DNA of 64,000 bases from Ostreococcus lucimarinus CCE9901 (taxonomy: Eukaryota; Chlorophyta; Mamiellophyceae; Mamiellales; Bathycoccaceae). Where the stretch lies: assembly GCF_000092065.1 (NCBI RefSeq), contig NC_009374.1, forward strand, positions 372,001 through 436,000. The letters are read 5' to 3'. Position numbers and translations under genes: made by a program. This document shows positions 26,492 through 35,422 of the stretch, one piece after another (position 1 is the stretch's first letter; the number at the start of each line of letters is the position of its first letter). The notes under the pieces were generated by a model. That model was not told the DNA's origin, ran no database searches, and saw nothing but the letters and a program-made list of their open reading frames with translations.

Positions 26492-29419
26492 TCACGCCGA
26501 CAGAGACGCATCAATGCTCTCGATACGCTCCTCGACGTCACCCCCCGCGGCGAGAGCGGCCAATTTTGCCATCGACAACATTCGTCGTTTTTCATCCTCA
26601 GCGGTACCGGCACGATTACCGATGGACGCCAACGTCTCGCTAGCTCGAGCGTACTTACCCATGCGAAGCTCCATCAACCAACGAAGATCGGGATGGGACG
26701 ACAAGAATCGTTCCAAGTCGCCGTGGAATTCTACCGGTAGGTCGCGCAACAACGCCGCTGCACGATCTTGCACTATGGCCAACTTACGATAGACAAAGTG
26801 CGCGAAAGTCTCTTCGCCGTCTTCTTGGGCACCTAGAAGCGTGCGCATATAATGATGAAGACGGCCCGTAGCATTCGGCGCGTCACAAATCTCGAAAAGC
26901 TCGGCGTAGCCAAAGTGAGCCTCTGCCACAGCGGCGACGGATTCGACGGACACATCAACGCCTTCCGTCAGGGAGCCACGTTGAGGACGATCTTGCTGTG
27001 GTACCGTTGTACTGTGCGTGGCGCACTCAAGAAGTGTGGGCAGGACCAACGCCCGATCGGCCACGTACTCATCGTGCGCTTCAATGCGGTCTGTCGAACT
27101 CGGCAGCGCTGCGTTGAGGTTTGCAGCCGAGGCGTCGAGCAACGGCGCCGCTGAAGCCATCAAGCGTGATCCTAGAACTGGAGCTAGCCCAACATGTGTC
27201 TTACTCAGCGCAGCTTCTTTGTAAAGAGTAATTGCCGTTTTCGACAGCGCGCGAAGGGCTTCGCGTGCTTCAATCTCACACGTCCAATTCACGCCAACGC
27301 TCGATGAAAACGGTGGATATAGCCCAGTACGTCGCCTTCTAAAATCGTTCGCCGCCTCCAAAGCCACTAGTAACCCGCGAGCACAAGTATCGAGCGTGAT
27401 CGCACGCTTTTCTAATGCCTTATTTTTCGCAAGATTCTTTTCTAAAACGTACACGACGGCTGGGAACATCAAGCGTGCTTCGCTCGAACGGCTGAAACAA
27501 ACTTCCACATCTGATCTTTCATCCAACGCGCTGTCGGTCTCTTTGATCGCAGCACCCGCATGCGTGACAATTTCTTCTAACATAGGTTTCATCTCATCGT
27601 CGACGGTGTGTTGCAAACCACGAAGCTGTGAAAGGGCTGCAATCATTTCACCGTGCATCAGTATCTCTGAGCGTTCCTCGGCGTTGATTTCGCTCCAGGC
27701 TCCGCTCTCGGTCAAGAAATCTAGAAAGAGTAGATGTCTGTTTAACTTTTCAGCACCGTGCTCTTCAATGGTTGGACCACCGCCACGGGTGGATTTGCCC
27801 GAAAGCTTCTTTGGCAACGCATCGACGAGACCTTTGCTCATCGTTGCAAACGGCGCAGCGTCGCTCACAAACGCTCCCGACGCTCGCAGGCGGGACTTCG
27901 TCTGACCAAGAGGACCACTTTGCCCGGCGAAGTAGTTTTCAAATTCTACGCGCACGCACTCACTCGCGTTCGTATCGTCCACCGGATTTGCACTGGGACT
28001 AGTCACGTGTGACGACGACCGCGTGGTGCGCTTCGGCGTCTCCTTTGCAGAACGCCGCGGGGTCGTCTGCCTCCCGCTCGCGTGCGGTTTGAACGTAGAA
28101 CAACCACTCTCTTTCGTCAAAATAAGCCACTCACCCGTACCGACGCGTTTAATGTCGATGATTGGTTCGTGGTTGGATGCGTCCATGCGCGCCGATACTC
28201 GAGAATAATCCACGCCTGAGAACATCACGGCGGAACCGTCGCCAGCGAGCACGAACGTATCCTCTCCATCGACGACAACTTTTGCGTGCAAGAAGTTATT
28301 GGGCAAAGCACCCGCGGGAGGCACGGCGGAGGCGATGAGGTTCATCGTATCCGTGCCGTGAGCGCGTTGAAAACGATGGAGCGATCCTCTACCGTCGCAC
28401 TCGACGAGCACGGTGATGTCCACGCCAGCCTTCGTCAGCGTCCAATCTGCAGAAACGAAGACGATATTGGAAGACACGCGCAACGATTTCTGAATTTTCT
28501 TACCGAGCTTGTGCACATGCGCCAAAGTGGGCGACTTCTCCGACACCGAAACGTCGAGCGACCATTCCTCGAGCTTTCCATCCGCCACGCAAACGAGCAA
28601 TCGTCGCTTCGTTTCCGTCGAACCATCGACAAAGCTGAGCGATCGCACGCCCCCCACATTCACTCTTCGACTTAAAAGCGCACCAGCCGCCATCGTGGCA
28701 GACCTGATCGCTCCCCAAGCTCGACTCTTTCCCGGAGTTTTCATCGGCGAGCCCGGCGCGCTCCCTCCGTTCCCCTCCTCCTCTTCTTCGTCGTGCATAT
28801 CATCCACCCAATGACTCGTATTCGTTCGATCAAACACTTTCCACGTCACCCCATCCTTTCCATCGCTCTCGACCGCGTAGAGATTCCCATTAGAATCCCC
28901 CACCACCGCGCGCGCCGTCCCGCTCGTCGTCTCCGTCGCCGCGCACCGCGTCGCCCTCGCGCGCGCCCCCTTCACCTCCACGTACGCCGTCTCGATCGCC
29001 GTCGCTCGCATCGTCGGCGAGTACACATCTCTCACGTACGCCCCATCCCCCGCCTCCGTGAACACCACGCACGCATCATCGTCGACGAACGTCGCGACTT
29101 CGCACGCGTCTCGCAAGCCCAAGTCCCGCGCCGCGTCCAGCGCGCGCCACCGCATCGGTTCCCGTCCCCCCGGGCGCGCGCGTTCGACGCAGAACGCGCG
29201 TCCAACGTCGCGCGCTCTCGTTTCATCGTCCTCCGCGCCGTGCGCCCGCGTCAGCGCTCCGTCGCGTCGCTCGCCGCGCATCCAGACGTTTGTCCCATCG
29301 CTCGCGTTCGCGCGCGATTTCCGCGCGTCCAGCCCCCCGCGCGGGCGCGCGTCGGCGTCGATCGCGCGCGCGATGCCCTCGCGCGCGTCCTCCGCGCGCG
29401 CGGCGTCGTCGCGCGGCAT
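26492..29419 (-). CDS. NUP133: Nucleoporin Nup133
   Basis: 975 residues. A charged N-terminus (about 70 residues) is followed by a beta-propeller-like half, about 90-450 (ARAVVGDSNGNLYAV, KRRLLVCVADGKLEEWSL, FVLAGDGSAVMFSG), then a Ser/Thr-rich linker and an all-helical half. The helical part carries the Nup133 blocks KLNRHLLFLDFLTES, a central FSRSSEARLMFPAVVYVLEKNL and AEAHFGYAELFEICD with RLHHYM after it. Nup133 is part of the Y-shaped Nup107-160 scaffold of the nuclear pore. The shortish length and Nup133 rather than Nup155 assignment are inferences from these blocks. Confidence 0.78.
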   Translation of the reverse strand: MPRDDAARAEDAREGIARAIDADARPRGGLDARKSRANASDGTNVWMRGERRDGALTRAHGAEDDETRARDVGRAFCVERARPGGREPMRWRALDAARDLGLRDACEVATFVDDDACVVFTEAGDGAYVRDVYSPTMRATAIETAYVEVKGARARATRCAATETTSGTARAVVGDSNGNLYAVESDGKDGVTWKVFDRTNTSHWVDDMHDEEEEEGNGGSAPGSPMKTPGKSRAWGAIRSATMAAGALLSRRVNVGGVRSLSFVDGSTETKRRLLVCVADGKLEEWSLDVSVSEKSPTLAHVHKLGKKIQKSLRVSSNIVFVSADWTLTKAGVDITVLVECDGRGSLHRFQRAHGTDTMNLIASAVPPAGALPNNFLHAKVVVDGEDTFVLAGDGSAVMFSGVDYSRVSARMDASNHEPIIDIKRVGTGEWLILTKESGCSTFKPHASGRQTTPRRSAKETPKRTTRSSSHVTSPSANPVDDTNASECVRVEFENYFAGQSGPLGQTKSRLRASGAFVSDAAPFATMSKGLVDALPKKLSGKSTRGGGPTIEEHGAEKLNRHLLFLDFLTESGAWSEINAEERSEILMHGEMIAALSQLRGLQHTVDDEMKPMLEEIVTHAGAAIKETDSALDERSDVEVCFSRSSEARLMFPAVVYVLEKNLAKNKALEKRAITLDTCARGLLVALEAANDFRRRRTGLYPPFSSSVGVNWTCEIEAREALRALSKTAITLYKEAALSKTHVGLAPVLGSRLMASAAPLLDASAANLNAALPSSTDRIEAHDEYVADRALVLPTLLECATHSTTVPQQDRPQRGSLTEGVDVSVESVAAVAEAHFGYAELFEICDAPNATGRLHHYMRTLLGAQEDGEETFAHFVYRKLAIVQDRAAALLRDLPVEFHGDLERFLSSHPDLRWLMELRMGKYARASETLASIGNRAGTAEDEKRRMLSMAKLAALAAGGDVEERIESIDASLSA

Positions 29420-29541
29420 CGCGACGACGCGTCGGCGTGTGCGGCGTCGTCGGCGCGCGCGCCATCGCTCCGCCGAGACATCCGCGCGCGGAGGACGCGC
29501 GCGGCGTCGATTCGTCGCGCGGCGACCGGCGACGTCGAGCG

Positions 29542-30711
29542 ATGGGGCTGTACGACGACTTGCCCGAGGTGACGCGCGCGGAGGCGGGCGCGCGCGCGCG
29601 AGAGGGCGGCGAGGGCGCGGCGGGCGGTTGGGGCGGGACGACGACGACGACGACGACGGAAGCGACGACGGAAGCGACGACGACGAAGGAAGGAGGCGCG
29701 AGCGAAGCGATGCGCGCGAAGGGCGCGATCGGGGGGAAGGCGGGCGTGCTGCGCGCGCAGGCGAACGCGCTCAGGGCGGCGCGGTCGAGGACGCTTCGGG
29801 ACGCGGAGGCGAGACGCGCCGAGTCGAAGAAACGCGCGCGAGAGCGAAAAGAGGACTCGAGAGGAGGCGAGGACGAGGTAAAAACGATCGAAGTCGCCGT
29901 GGCGAGCGATGAGGAGGAGACGGATGATGTGGACGATGGGTACGATCCGGCGGCGCCGAACGACTACGAGCGAACGCTCGCGGAGAGAGCGGAGCGGGCG
30001 AGACGGAGACGGGATTTAAACGCGAACGAGGAGTTGCGAAAGGAGTTAGAATCGAAGAGAAAAGCGATGGAGTCGCAGAGATCGGCGATGGATCGCGAGG
30101 AGGTGTTGGGGGTGGATGGTCGAGAGGCTCGGCGACGGCGGCTGGCGATGGGCCGAGACGCGGGCGCGAGTCGAGATACAAACAGCGCTAGTGGCGCTCA
30201 GAAGGCGAACAAAGGGAAGAGCGCGGCGGAGAAAATGATGGAAAAAATGGGTTGGACGAAAGGTCGAGGCTTGGGTAAGTCTGAGCAAGGGATGACGACG
30301 CCTCTGGAGGTCCGAAAAGACTCGGCGACGAGCGGTAAAATCGTCAACGCGGCGCCGGTGATTTTCGAAAAGAAAAAAGTACCGCTGCGCGGTAAGCCGA
30401 CGCCAGTGCTCTTGCTTCGTAACGTCGTGCTCGCGGGCGAAGTCGTCGATACGCTCGAAGACGACGTCGCCGAGCACTGCGAAAAGTTTGGCGACGTGGT
30501 TCGAGTTTTCATCTTTGAGATCGAAGAAGAGGGTTTCGCCAAAGAAGAGACGGTTCGTATATTCGTCGAGTTCGTCGACACGAAGACCGCCATAAGCGCA
30601 GGTGCCGAGCTCGATGGTCGCGTGTTCGCGAACCGAGTCGTCAAGGCGAGCTATTATGATGTCGAAAGATTCGAAGCCGGCGATTTGGGCCCGCAAGCGG
30701 GCGAAACGTAA
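29542..30711 (+). CDS. RBM17: SPF45/DRT111-type splicing factor (G-patch plus UHM/RRM)
   Basis: 389 residues. The N-terminus MGLYDDLP is a family hallmark. A charged helical region with GYDPAAPNDYER follows (about 125-140), then the G-patch at about 230-265 (KMMEKMGWTKGRGLGKSEQG) and a C-terminal U2AF-homology RRM, about 295-380 (VLLLRNVVLAGEVVD, CEKFGDVVRVFIFE, VRIFVEFVDTKTA). SPF45 takes part in 3' splice-site choice; DRT111 is its plant counterpart. The C-terminal RRM lacks classic RNP aromatic residues, as in UHM domains that bind ULM peptides. It shares a 122-base divergent promoter with Nup133. Confidence 0.93.
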   Translation: MGLYDDLPEVTRAEAGARAREGGEGAAGGWGGTTTTTTTEATTEATTTKEGGASEAMRAKGAIGGKAGVLRAQANALRAARSRTLRDAEARRAESKKRARERKEDSRGGEDEVKTIEVAVASDEEETDDVDDGYDPAAPNDYERTLAERAERARRRRDLNANEELRKELESKRKAMESQRSAMDREEVLGVDGREARRRRLAMGRDAGASRDTNSASGAQKANKGKSAAEKMMEKMGWTKGRGLGKSEQGMTTPLEVRKDSATSGKIVNAAPVIFEKKKVPLRGKPTPVLLLRNVVLAGEVVDTLEDDVAEHCEKFGDVVRVFIFEIEEEGFAKEETVRIFVEFVDTKTAISAGAELDGRVFANRVVKASYYDVERFEAGDLGPQAGET

Positions 30712-30837
30712 TCTAGGAGCACTCCTCGCATAGCGCTAGCAAACACATAGACGCCTTAGTTTTTGTCTCGATGACGCAGTTGATTGATTTACACGCAACA
30801 AGCCAGTAGAGCTACGACTCGACTCGAATTCTTCTTC

Positions 30838-31674
30838 TCATTCCGTCTTCGTCTTTCCCCGCGTCGACTCGCGCGTCGGAAACGTGACCACAGCCAAAAC
30901 ACTCGCCGTGACTATTATGACGCACCCGACGATCATTAAAAGCAACCCGTACTCCGACGATGAATTCGAAATCGCCTTCTCGACGTGCTTACGCGCAGCC
31001 TTGAGCCCTTCTCGCGAAAACGCGCGTCGAGCCGCCGCGTAATCCGCCGTCAACACGTGCGTCATCTTATCCGTCTTCGAGTACAACCGCACCATCGCCA
31101 ACGCGATCGCGCTCGTTATTCTCGCGAATTTCTTCTGAATGTACGTCAACGGCACCGGGACGTCGTGCTCGGCGCCCTCCGTCCCGAACGTCTCCGTCGC
31201 GAACCTTCGCGCGCTGTCCCCGTCCTCCTCCGGCGTCACCTCTCGCGCGTACGCCTTGCCCCCGCGCAGCAGACACCAGCTCGGTGTTCTCTTCACCACG
31301 AATCTAAACCGATCGTACGTCTCCGGGGACTCTCGCGCGTCGATCGTCGCCGCGACGACGCCGTCGTCCAGGAGCGCGTCCTTCGCCAGCGCCAAAGCCC
31401 TCTCCGCGCGCGCGCCTCTGGGACCGTCGCCGTCGGTGAACAGCACCAGCCACGTCCCCGCGGTCTGCCCGCTCGACGCTTGCGTTTCGCGCTCGAACGA
31501 GGCGTCGTCCAGGCGAGGAAGGCCGCGAAGGGTGGGGACGACGGCGAGCGCGCGGGACGCCGACGCGAGGACGAAGACGACGGCGAGGGCGACGCGCGAC
31601 GCGCGACGGCGGCGCGCGCGGAACGTCGTCGTCGTCACCGTCATGGACGCGTCGCGCGCGCGAGACGTCGTCAC
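30838..31674 (-). CDS. ER-type thioredoxin-like membrane protein without CxxC
   Basis: 278 residues. A signal peptide is clear (RVALAVVFVLASASRALA). The lumenal part resembles a PDI-like thioredoxin fold: TWLVLFTDGDGPRGARAERAL where the active-site CxxC would sit, VVAATIDARESPETYDRF and RTPSWCLLRGGKAY with the cis-Pro position. A second hydrophobic segment (GLLLMIVGCVIIVTASVLAV) near residue 250 gives a type I topology with a short basic cytosolic tail, RESTRGKTKTE. It resembles the TMX class in layout but lacks redox cysteines, so a chaperone or scaffold role is a guess. Met11 is an alternative start. Confidence 0.75.
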   Translation of the reverse strand: MTTSRARDASMTVTTTTFRARRRRASRVALAVVFVLASASRALAVVPTLRGLPRLDDASFERETQASSGQTAGTWLVLFTDGDGPRGARAERALALAKDALLDDGVVAATIDARESPETYDRFRFVVKRTPSWCLLRGGKAYAREVTPEEDGDSARRFATETFGTEGAEHDVPVPLTYIQKKFARITSAIALAMVRLYSKTDKMTHVLTADYAAARRAFSREGLKAARKHVEKAISNSSSEYGLLLMIVGCVIIVTASVLAVVTFPTRESTRGKTKTE

Positions 31675-31809
31675 CGCGCGCCGGAGCGCGGATCTGTGAC
31701 GCGTCTCGCGCGCGAGACGTCTCGCGCGCGTCCGCGCCGAGATATTTTTAGAGACGTCTGATATTGCATGTTGTACTTCTCGTGTCGATCGCCGCGAACG
31801 AGCGCGCGA

Positions 31810-31826
31810 TCACTCACTCGCCCGGT

Positions 31827-31857
<31 letters not shown>

Positions 31858-32397
31858 GTCGACCTCCTTGCCGAACCACTTGGCCACCATCGGCGTCAGC
31901 GCCACCGTCGGCCCGAACCTAATCGGCGAACTCGCCTTATGCGCCGCGTACGCCAGCGCGAACGTCCCGAACTGTTCGCTCGTCGCGTTCACGCTGATCC
32001 CAATCTTATCCAACAGGCTCGCCACGTCCACCCCGCCCGCGACGAGAAAATAAAACACCGTGATCGAAATCAAGCTCAGCGAAATCGACGTCGCCAGATA
32101 CGCCGACCCGTACCGCTTGAGCAATTTCTTCGCCATGTCCATGCGCGACGTCCCGAGCTCTTCCGCGCCCTCGCTCGCGCCCTCGCCCGTCTCCGTCCCT
32201 CCCGCCGCGCCGCCGCCGTTCTTGAACACCTTCCACAGCCCCGCCTCGAGTCCCCACTTTCGCGTCGTCGCGTCGATCTCTCGCTCCTTCGCGTTCTTCG
32301 CCTTCGCCCGCGTCGTCGTCGTCGTTCGCGCCGTCGCGCGTCGCCGTCGCGTCGCGCGTCGCGCGCGCTTCGCCGTTCGCGTCGCGTCGTCCATCGC

Positions 32398-32436
<39 letters not shown>

Positions 32437-32529
32437 GATTCGCGTCGTCGCGATTCGCGTCGTCGCGCGCGTCGTCGCGCGTCGCGATCGCGCGCCGTTC
32501 GCGACGGGCGCGATTCTCGCGCGGTGCAT
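31810..32529 (-). CDS. DUF1279 (FAM210-like) membrane protein, organelle-targeted
   Basis: 239 residues. The DUF1279 domain is plain in the C-terminal 110 residues: AKKLLKRYGSAYLATSISLS, a hydrophobic segment SLISITVFYFLVAGGVDV, LDKIGISVNATSEQFG, LAYAAHKASSPIRFGPTVAL and TPMVAKWFGK, with a very acidic tail. In animals the family is mitochondrial (FAM210); plant members are organellar. The N-terminus from MHRARIAPV is Arg/Thr/Ala-rich and fits a transit peptide; an alternative ATG lies at 32394. Upstream open frame to 33759 is antisense to the MurE-like gene and not used. Confidence 0.85.
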
Positions 32530-32802
32530 CGCGCGCGCGGCGTCGCGCGCGCGGCGCAATCGCGACGCCGCGGATCGCGACGACGCGCATCGCGACGACG
32601 CGATTGCGCCGGACGATGCATAAAACAATACGCGCACTGTTTGCGCACACGTATGTAGACACCGAATGTCCGAATACACACCTTTCATATAATAACCACA
32701 CAAACACCGATCGAGCAAACCCAGCCCGACGCCGCGTCGGATTCGCCAACCGCCGGCGGCGGCGCGCGATCGCACACGACGCCGCGCCGCGCGGACGCCG
32801 CG
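32530..32802. promoter_or_regulatory. Divergent DUF1279/MurE-like promoter with repeated motif
   Basis: 273 bases. Contains CGCACTGTTTGCGCACACG at 32633-32651 and CCGAATGTCCGAAT at 32662-32675, the same two elements as in the TIM9/AP2 region but in the opposite order. A TATA-like CATATAATAACC is close by (about 32686-32697). Confidence 0.55.
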
Positions 32803-34941
32803 ATGTCGCGCGTCTCGAGCGCGACGCGCCGATGCGTCGCGCGACGCCCGTCCGCGGCGACGCTCGGACGCGCGACGGGACGACCGCGCGCGACGACGCG
32901 ACGACGGACGACGCGCGGTTGCCCTCGCGAGGACGCGCGAGGACGCGCGACGCGCGCGCGAGCGACGACGCGGGACGCGCGCGCGAGCGACGACGACGAG
33001 GGATGCGACGACGACGCGCGCGACGACGTCGGGACGGGCGCGGCGCGCGCGCACGCGGAGATCGGGCGCGAGGAGGATGAGGAGGGCGACGCGGAGGCGC
33101 TGCTGCGAGAGATTTTCGAAGACGCGGGCGTCGACGCGAGGTGGATCGCGCTGGAGGACGACGAGGACGTGGAGATATCGGGAATAGCGAACGATGTGAA
33201 CGCGCTGTTGAGCGGGGATCTGTTCGTGTGCGGGTCGGCGCGAGAGGGAGGGGCGATGGAGGACGCGGCGAGGGAAGCCGTGGCGGCGGGCGCGGTGGCG
33301 GTGGTTTCGGAACGCGCGATCGAGGGGTTGGCGGATGTCCCGATCGCCGTGGTCGAGGACGTGGACGAGGCGTTGGCGGATATCGCGAGAGTGTTTTACG
33401 GCGATCCGTCCAAGGCGCTGACGGCGATCGCGCTGACGGGGAGCGTGGGGAAGACGACGACGTCGTACCTCGTGAAAGCCGTCTTCGAGGAGGCGGATAT
33501 TCGCATGGGGCTCGTCGGGTCGAATGGGAATTACGTCGGCGATGAACTCAAGCTCACGGCGCAGGGTGGGGTGTGGGAGAGCGATGAAGAAGACACCACG
33601 CGCGGTCGCACGAGCACGGCGCCGGGGTGGTTGGCACCGTATCGAGGCAAGTACGAATTCGAAGAGCGCGGTTCGGACGCGCTTCAGTTTCAGCAACTCA
33701 CCGCGGGCATCGCCGATAACGGCGCGCAGGCGGCGGTGATGGAGGTGAGCGCGGAACAAGTGCGGCGAAAGGCGACGCGTGGGATGAACTTTGACATCGT
33801 CGCACTGACGTCACCGCTCGAAGGCCCGGACGCGATGAGCGATCGGCGTAAGGATTATCGAGGGTTGGACGCTGAGTACTCGTCGCACGTCGCCGAGGTC
33901 TTCAAAGCGCTCGAAGACGCCGAGACGCAGCGAGCGGTGATCAACGTGGATGCGATTGATGACAACGATAAGACCCCTTATCACGAGTTATGCAAAGAAC
34001 ACGCCAAGGGCGTTCCTCAGTTGACGTATTCTGTGGATCCCGAAAACCCGAACGGGGCGGACGTTTACCCCGCGCGCGTCGACTATTCCCTCTTCGAGAC
34101 GGCGGTGTCGCTGAGCACGCCCGCTGGCAACGTCGAGGTCGTCGTCGGTCTCGTGGGTGAGCATATGGTCAACGCGATCTGTTGCGCTACCGCGATAGGT
34201 CTCGCGGCGGAAATTCCCCTCGACGTCATCGCCGCCGGATTGGAGGCGACGGATTCGATTCCAGGGCGCATGGAGCTCGTGGACGCGGGTCAAGATTTTT
34301 CGGTGTTGGTGGATAGCGCGAACACTCCCGAAGCGATCAGAAGTGTGATTGATAGCGTCAAAGCGACGAATTGTAGGCGAGTCATCACCGTCATCGGTTG
34401 TGAGGGCGAAATGGCGGAGAGCGAACGAGGGCAGCGCGCCGTCATCGGTAAGACGGTGCACGACCATTCGGACGTCGTCTTCGTCACGAACGATTCCCCC
34501 AAGGCTGAGGACCCGTACAAAATCCTTGAAGACATCTGCGCTGGATTTAGAGACGAAATTTATTCCAAGCCCGGCATGGAGGACGAGGCGCTGTTCCCAT
34601 TCTTGAAGGACATGTACGAGGTGCACGAAAACGCCCAATACGAGTGCATGCGGCTTCAAAACTTAGTTCGTAGATACGTCATGGTGGACCGGTACCACGC
34701 CATTCGCGCCGCCATCGGTATGGCGGAGCGCGATGACGTGGTGCTCATCATAGGTCGCGGCGCGAAGGATTACTTTGTCGTCGGTCGCGAGAAGCATTGG
34801 TTCGACGACGTCGTCGAGGCTCGAGACGCGCTTCAGAAAATCGGCGCCATTCAGGACAGCGGCGTCGACACCCACAACCTTCCGTGGATGTCCCTCGCCG
34901 CTCGAGCCACCAATCCGGGCGCGGGTAACTTACTCGGATAA
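32803..34941 (+). CDS. MURE: MurE-like protein (plastid PAP11 type), probably not an active ligase
   Basis: 712 residues. Resembles UDP-MurNAc-tripeptide synthetase; in land plants the MurE homologue is PAP11, a subunit of the plastid RNA polymerase complex. A plastid-type N-terminus (about 90 residues) is followed by the substrate-binding domain (ISGIANDVNALLSGDLFVC), the ATP loop LTGSVGKTTTSYL (about 211-223), GLVGSNGNYVG, MEVSAEQVRRKATRG, and the C-terminal domain with IPGRMELVDAG. Compared with bacterial MurE the P-loop is kept, but the MEVSSH His is Glu, the DHLDYH stretch is gone, DYAHTP reads DSANTP and the DNPR recognition motif reads NDSPK. An extra acidic insert lies at about 255-295. 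Confidence 0.88.
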   Translation: MSRVSSATRRCVARRPSAATLGRATGRPRATTRRRTTRGCPREDARGRATRARATTRDARASDDDEGCDDDARDDVGTGAARAHAEIGREEDEEGDAEALLREIFEDAGVDARWIALEDDEDVEISGIANDVNALLSGDLFVCGSAREGGAMEDAAREAVAAGAVAVVSERAIEGLADVPIAVVEDVDEALADIARVFYGDPSKALTAIALTGSVGKTTTSYLVKAVFEEADIRMGLVGSNGNYVGDELKLTAQGGVWESDEEDTTRGRTSTAPGWLAPYRGKYEFEERGSDALQFQQLTAGIADNGAQAAVMEVSAEQVRRKATRGMNFDIVALTSPLEGPDAMSDRRKDYRGLDAEYSSHVAEVFKALEDAETQRAVINVDAIDDNDKTPYHELCKEHAKGVPQLTYSVDPENPNGADVYPARVDYSLFETAVSLSTPAGNVEVVVGLVGEHMVNAICCATAIGLAAEIPLDVIAAGLEATDSIPGRMELVDAGQDFSVLVDSANTPEAIRSVIDSVKATNCRRVITVIGCEGEMAESERGQRAVIGKTVHDHSDVVFVTNDSPKAEDPYKILEDICAGFRDEIYSKPGMEDEALFPFLKDMYEVHENAQYECMRLQNLVRRYVMVDRYHAIRAAIGMAERDDVVLIIGRGAKDYFVVGREKHWFDDVVEARDALQKIGAIQDSGVDTHNLPWMSLAARATNPGAGNLLG

Positions 34942-34943
34942 CC

Positions 34944-35004
34944 GCGCCGTCGCGCCGTCGCGCCGTCGCGCCGTCGCGCCGTCGCGCCGTCGCGCCGTCG
35001 CGCG
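34944..35004. repeat. Tandem octamer CCGTCGCG repeat
   Basis: About seven perfect copies of an 8-base unit starting right after the MurE-like stop codon, running into a CG dinucleotide tract. Confidence 0.9.
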
Positions 35005-35090
35005 CGCGCGCGCGCGTCTCGACGTCTCGACATCTGTATCACACGACGCGACGCCGCTAGCTTGTCACCGACATCGCGCACCCTCACCGT

Positions 35091-35351
35091 CTACTCGTCC
35101 TCCGCGAACAGCTCGTTCGCCTTTCGCATCACCGCCGCGACGTTTTCCCTGATGCACGCGCGCTCCTCCGCCAGTTTCGTCACCCGTCGTTCCATCGCGT
35201 CGCGCAGCTTTGCCCCGCTCGCGCGCGCGCGTCGCGCGTCCTCGCCCGCGCGCGCGCACGCGTCCGCCATCTCGCGCGTCGCGCGTTCGCACGCGTCCGC
35301 GAGCGCCGCGCGCGTCGCTCGCTCGCTCGCGTCGTCGTCGTCGTCGCGCAT
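35091..35351 (-). CDS. Small coiled-coil protein of unknown function
   Basis: 86 residues. After an acidic MRDDDDD start, nearly the whole chain is predicted helix with heptad-like spacing (KLRDAMERRVTKLAEERACI, RENVAAVMRKANELFAEDE). The second half has a balanced composition, unlike antisense frames nearby, which supports a real gene; the first half is Ala/Arg-rich and less convincing. It lies between the 3' end of the MurE-like gene and the ankyrin-like gene, with 71 bases to the latter's start. I do not recognise the family. Confidence 0.5.
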   Translation of the reverse strand: MRDDDDDASERATRAALADACERATREMADACARAGEDARRARASGAKLRDAMERRVTKLAEERACIRENVAAVMRKANELFAEDE

Positions 35352-35422
35352 CGCGTCGCCGTGTCGCGTCTCGGACGTCTCGGACGTCGCCGCGACACTT
35401 CGCGACGCCGACGCCGCGCGCG

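Noticed and set aside
28793-29912. Two long plus-strand frames over the Nup133 5' end
   Set aside because: Arg/His-rich shadows of Nup133 and SPF45 coding sequence.
32530-33759. Upstream extension of the DUF1279 frame to position 33759
   Set aside because: Antisense to the MurE-like gene and crosses the shared promoter; composition is Arg-rich.
34944-35004. Possible CRISPR-like array
   Set aside because: Direct tandem 8-base units without spacers; a simple minisatellite. The intronic octamers at 16630-16687 are rejected for the same reason.
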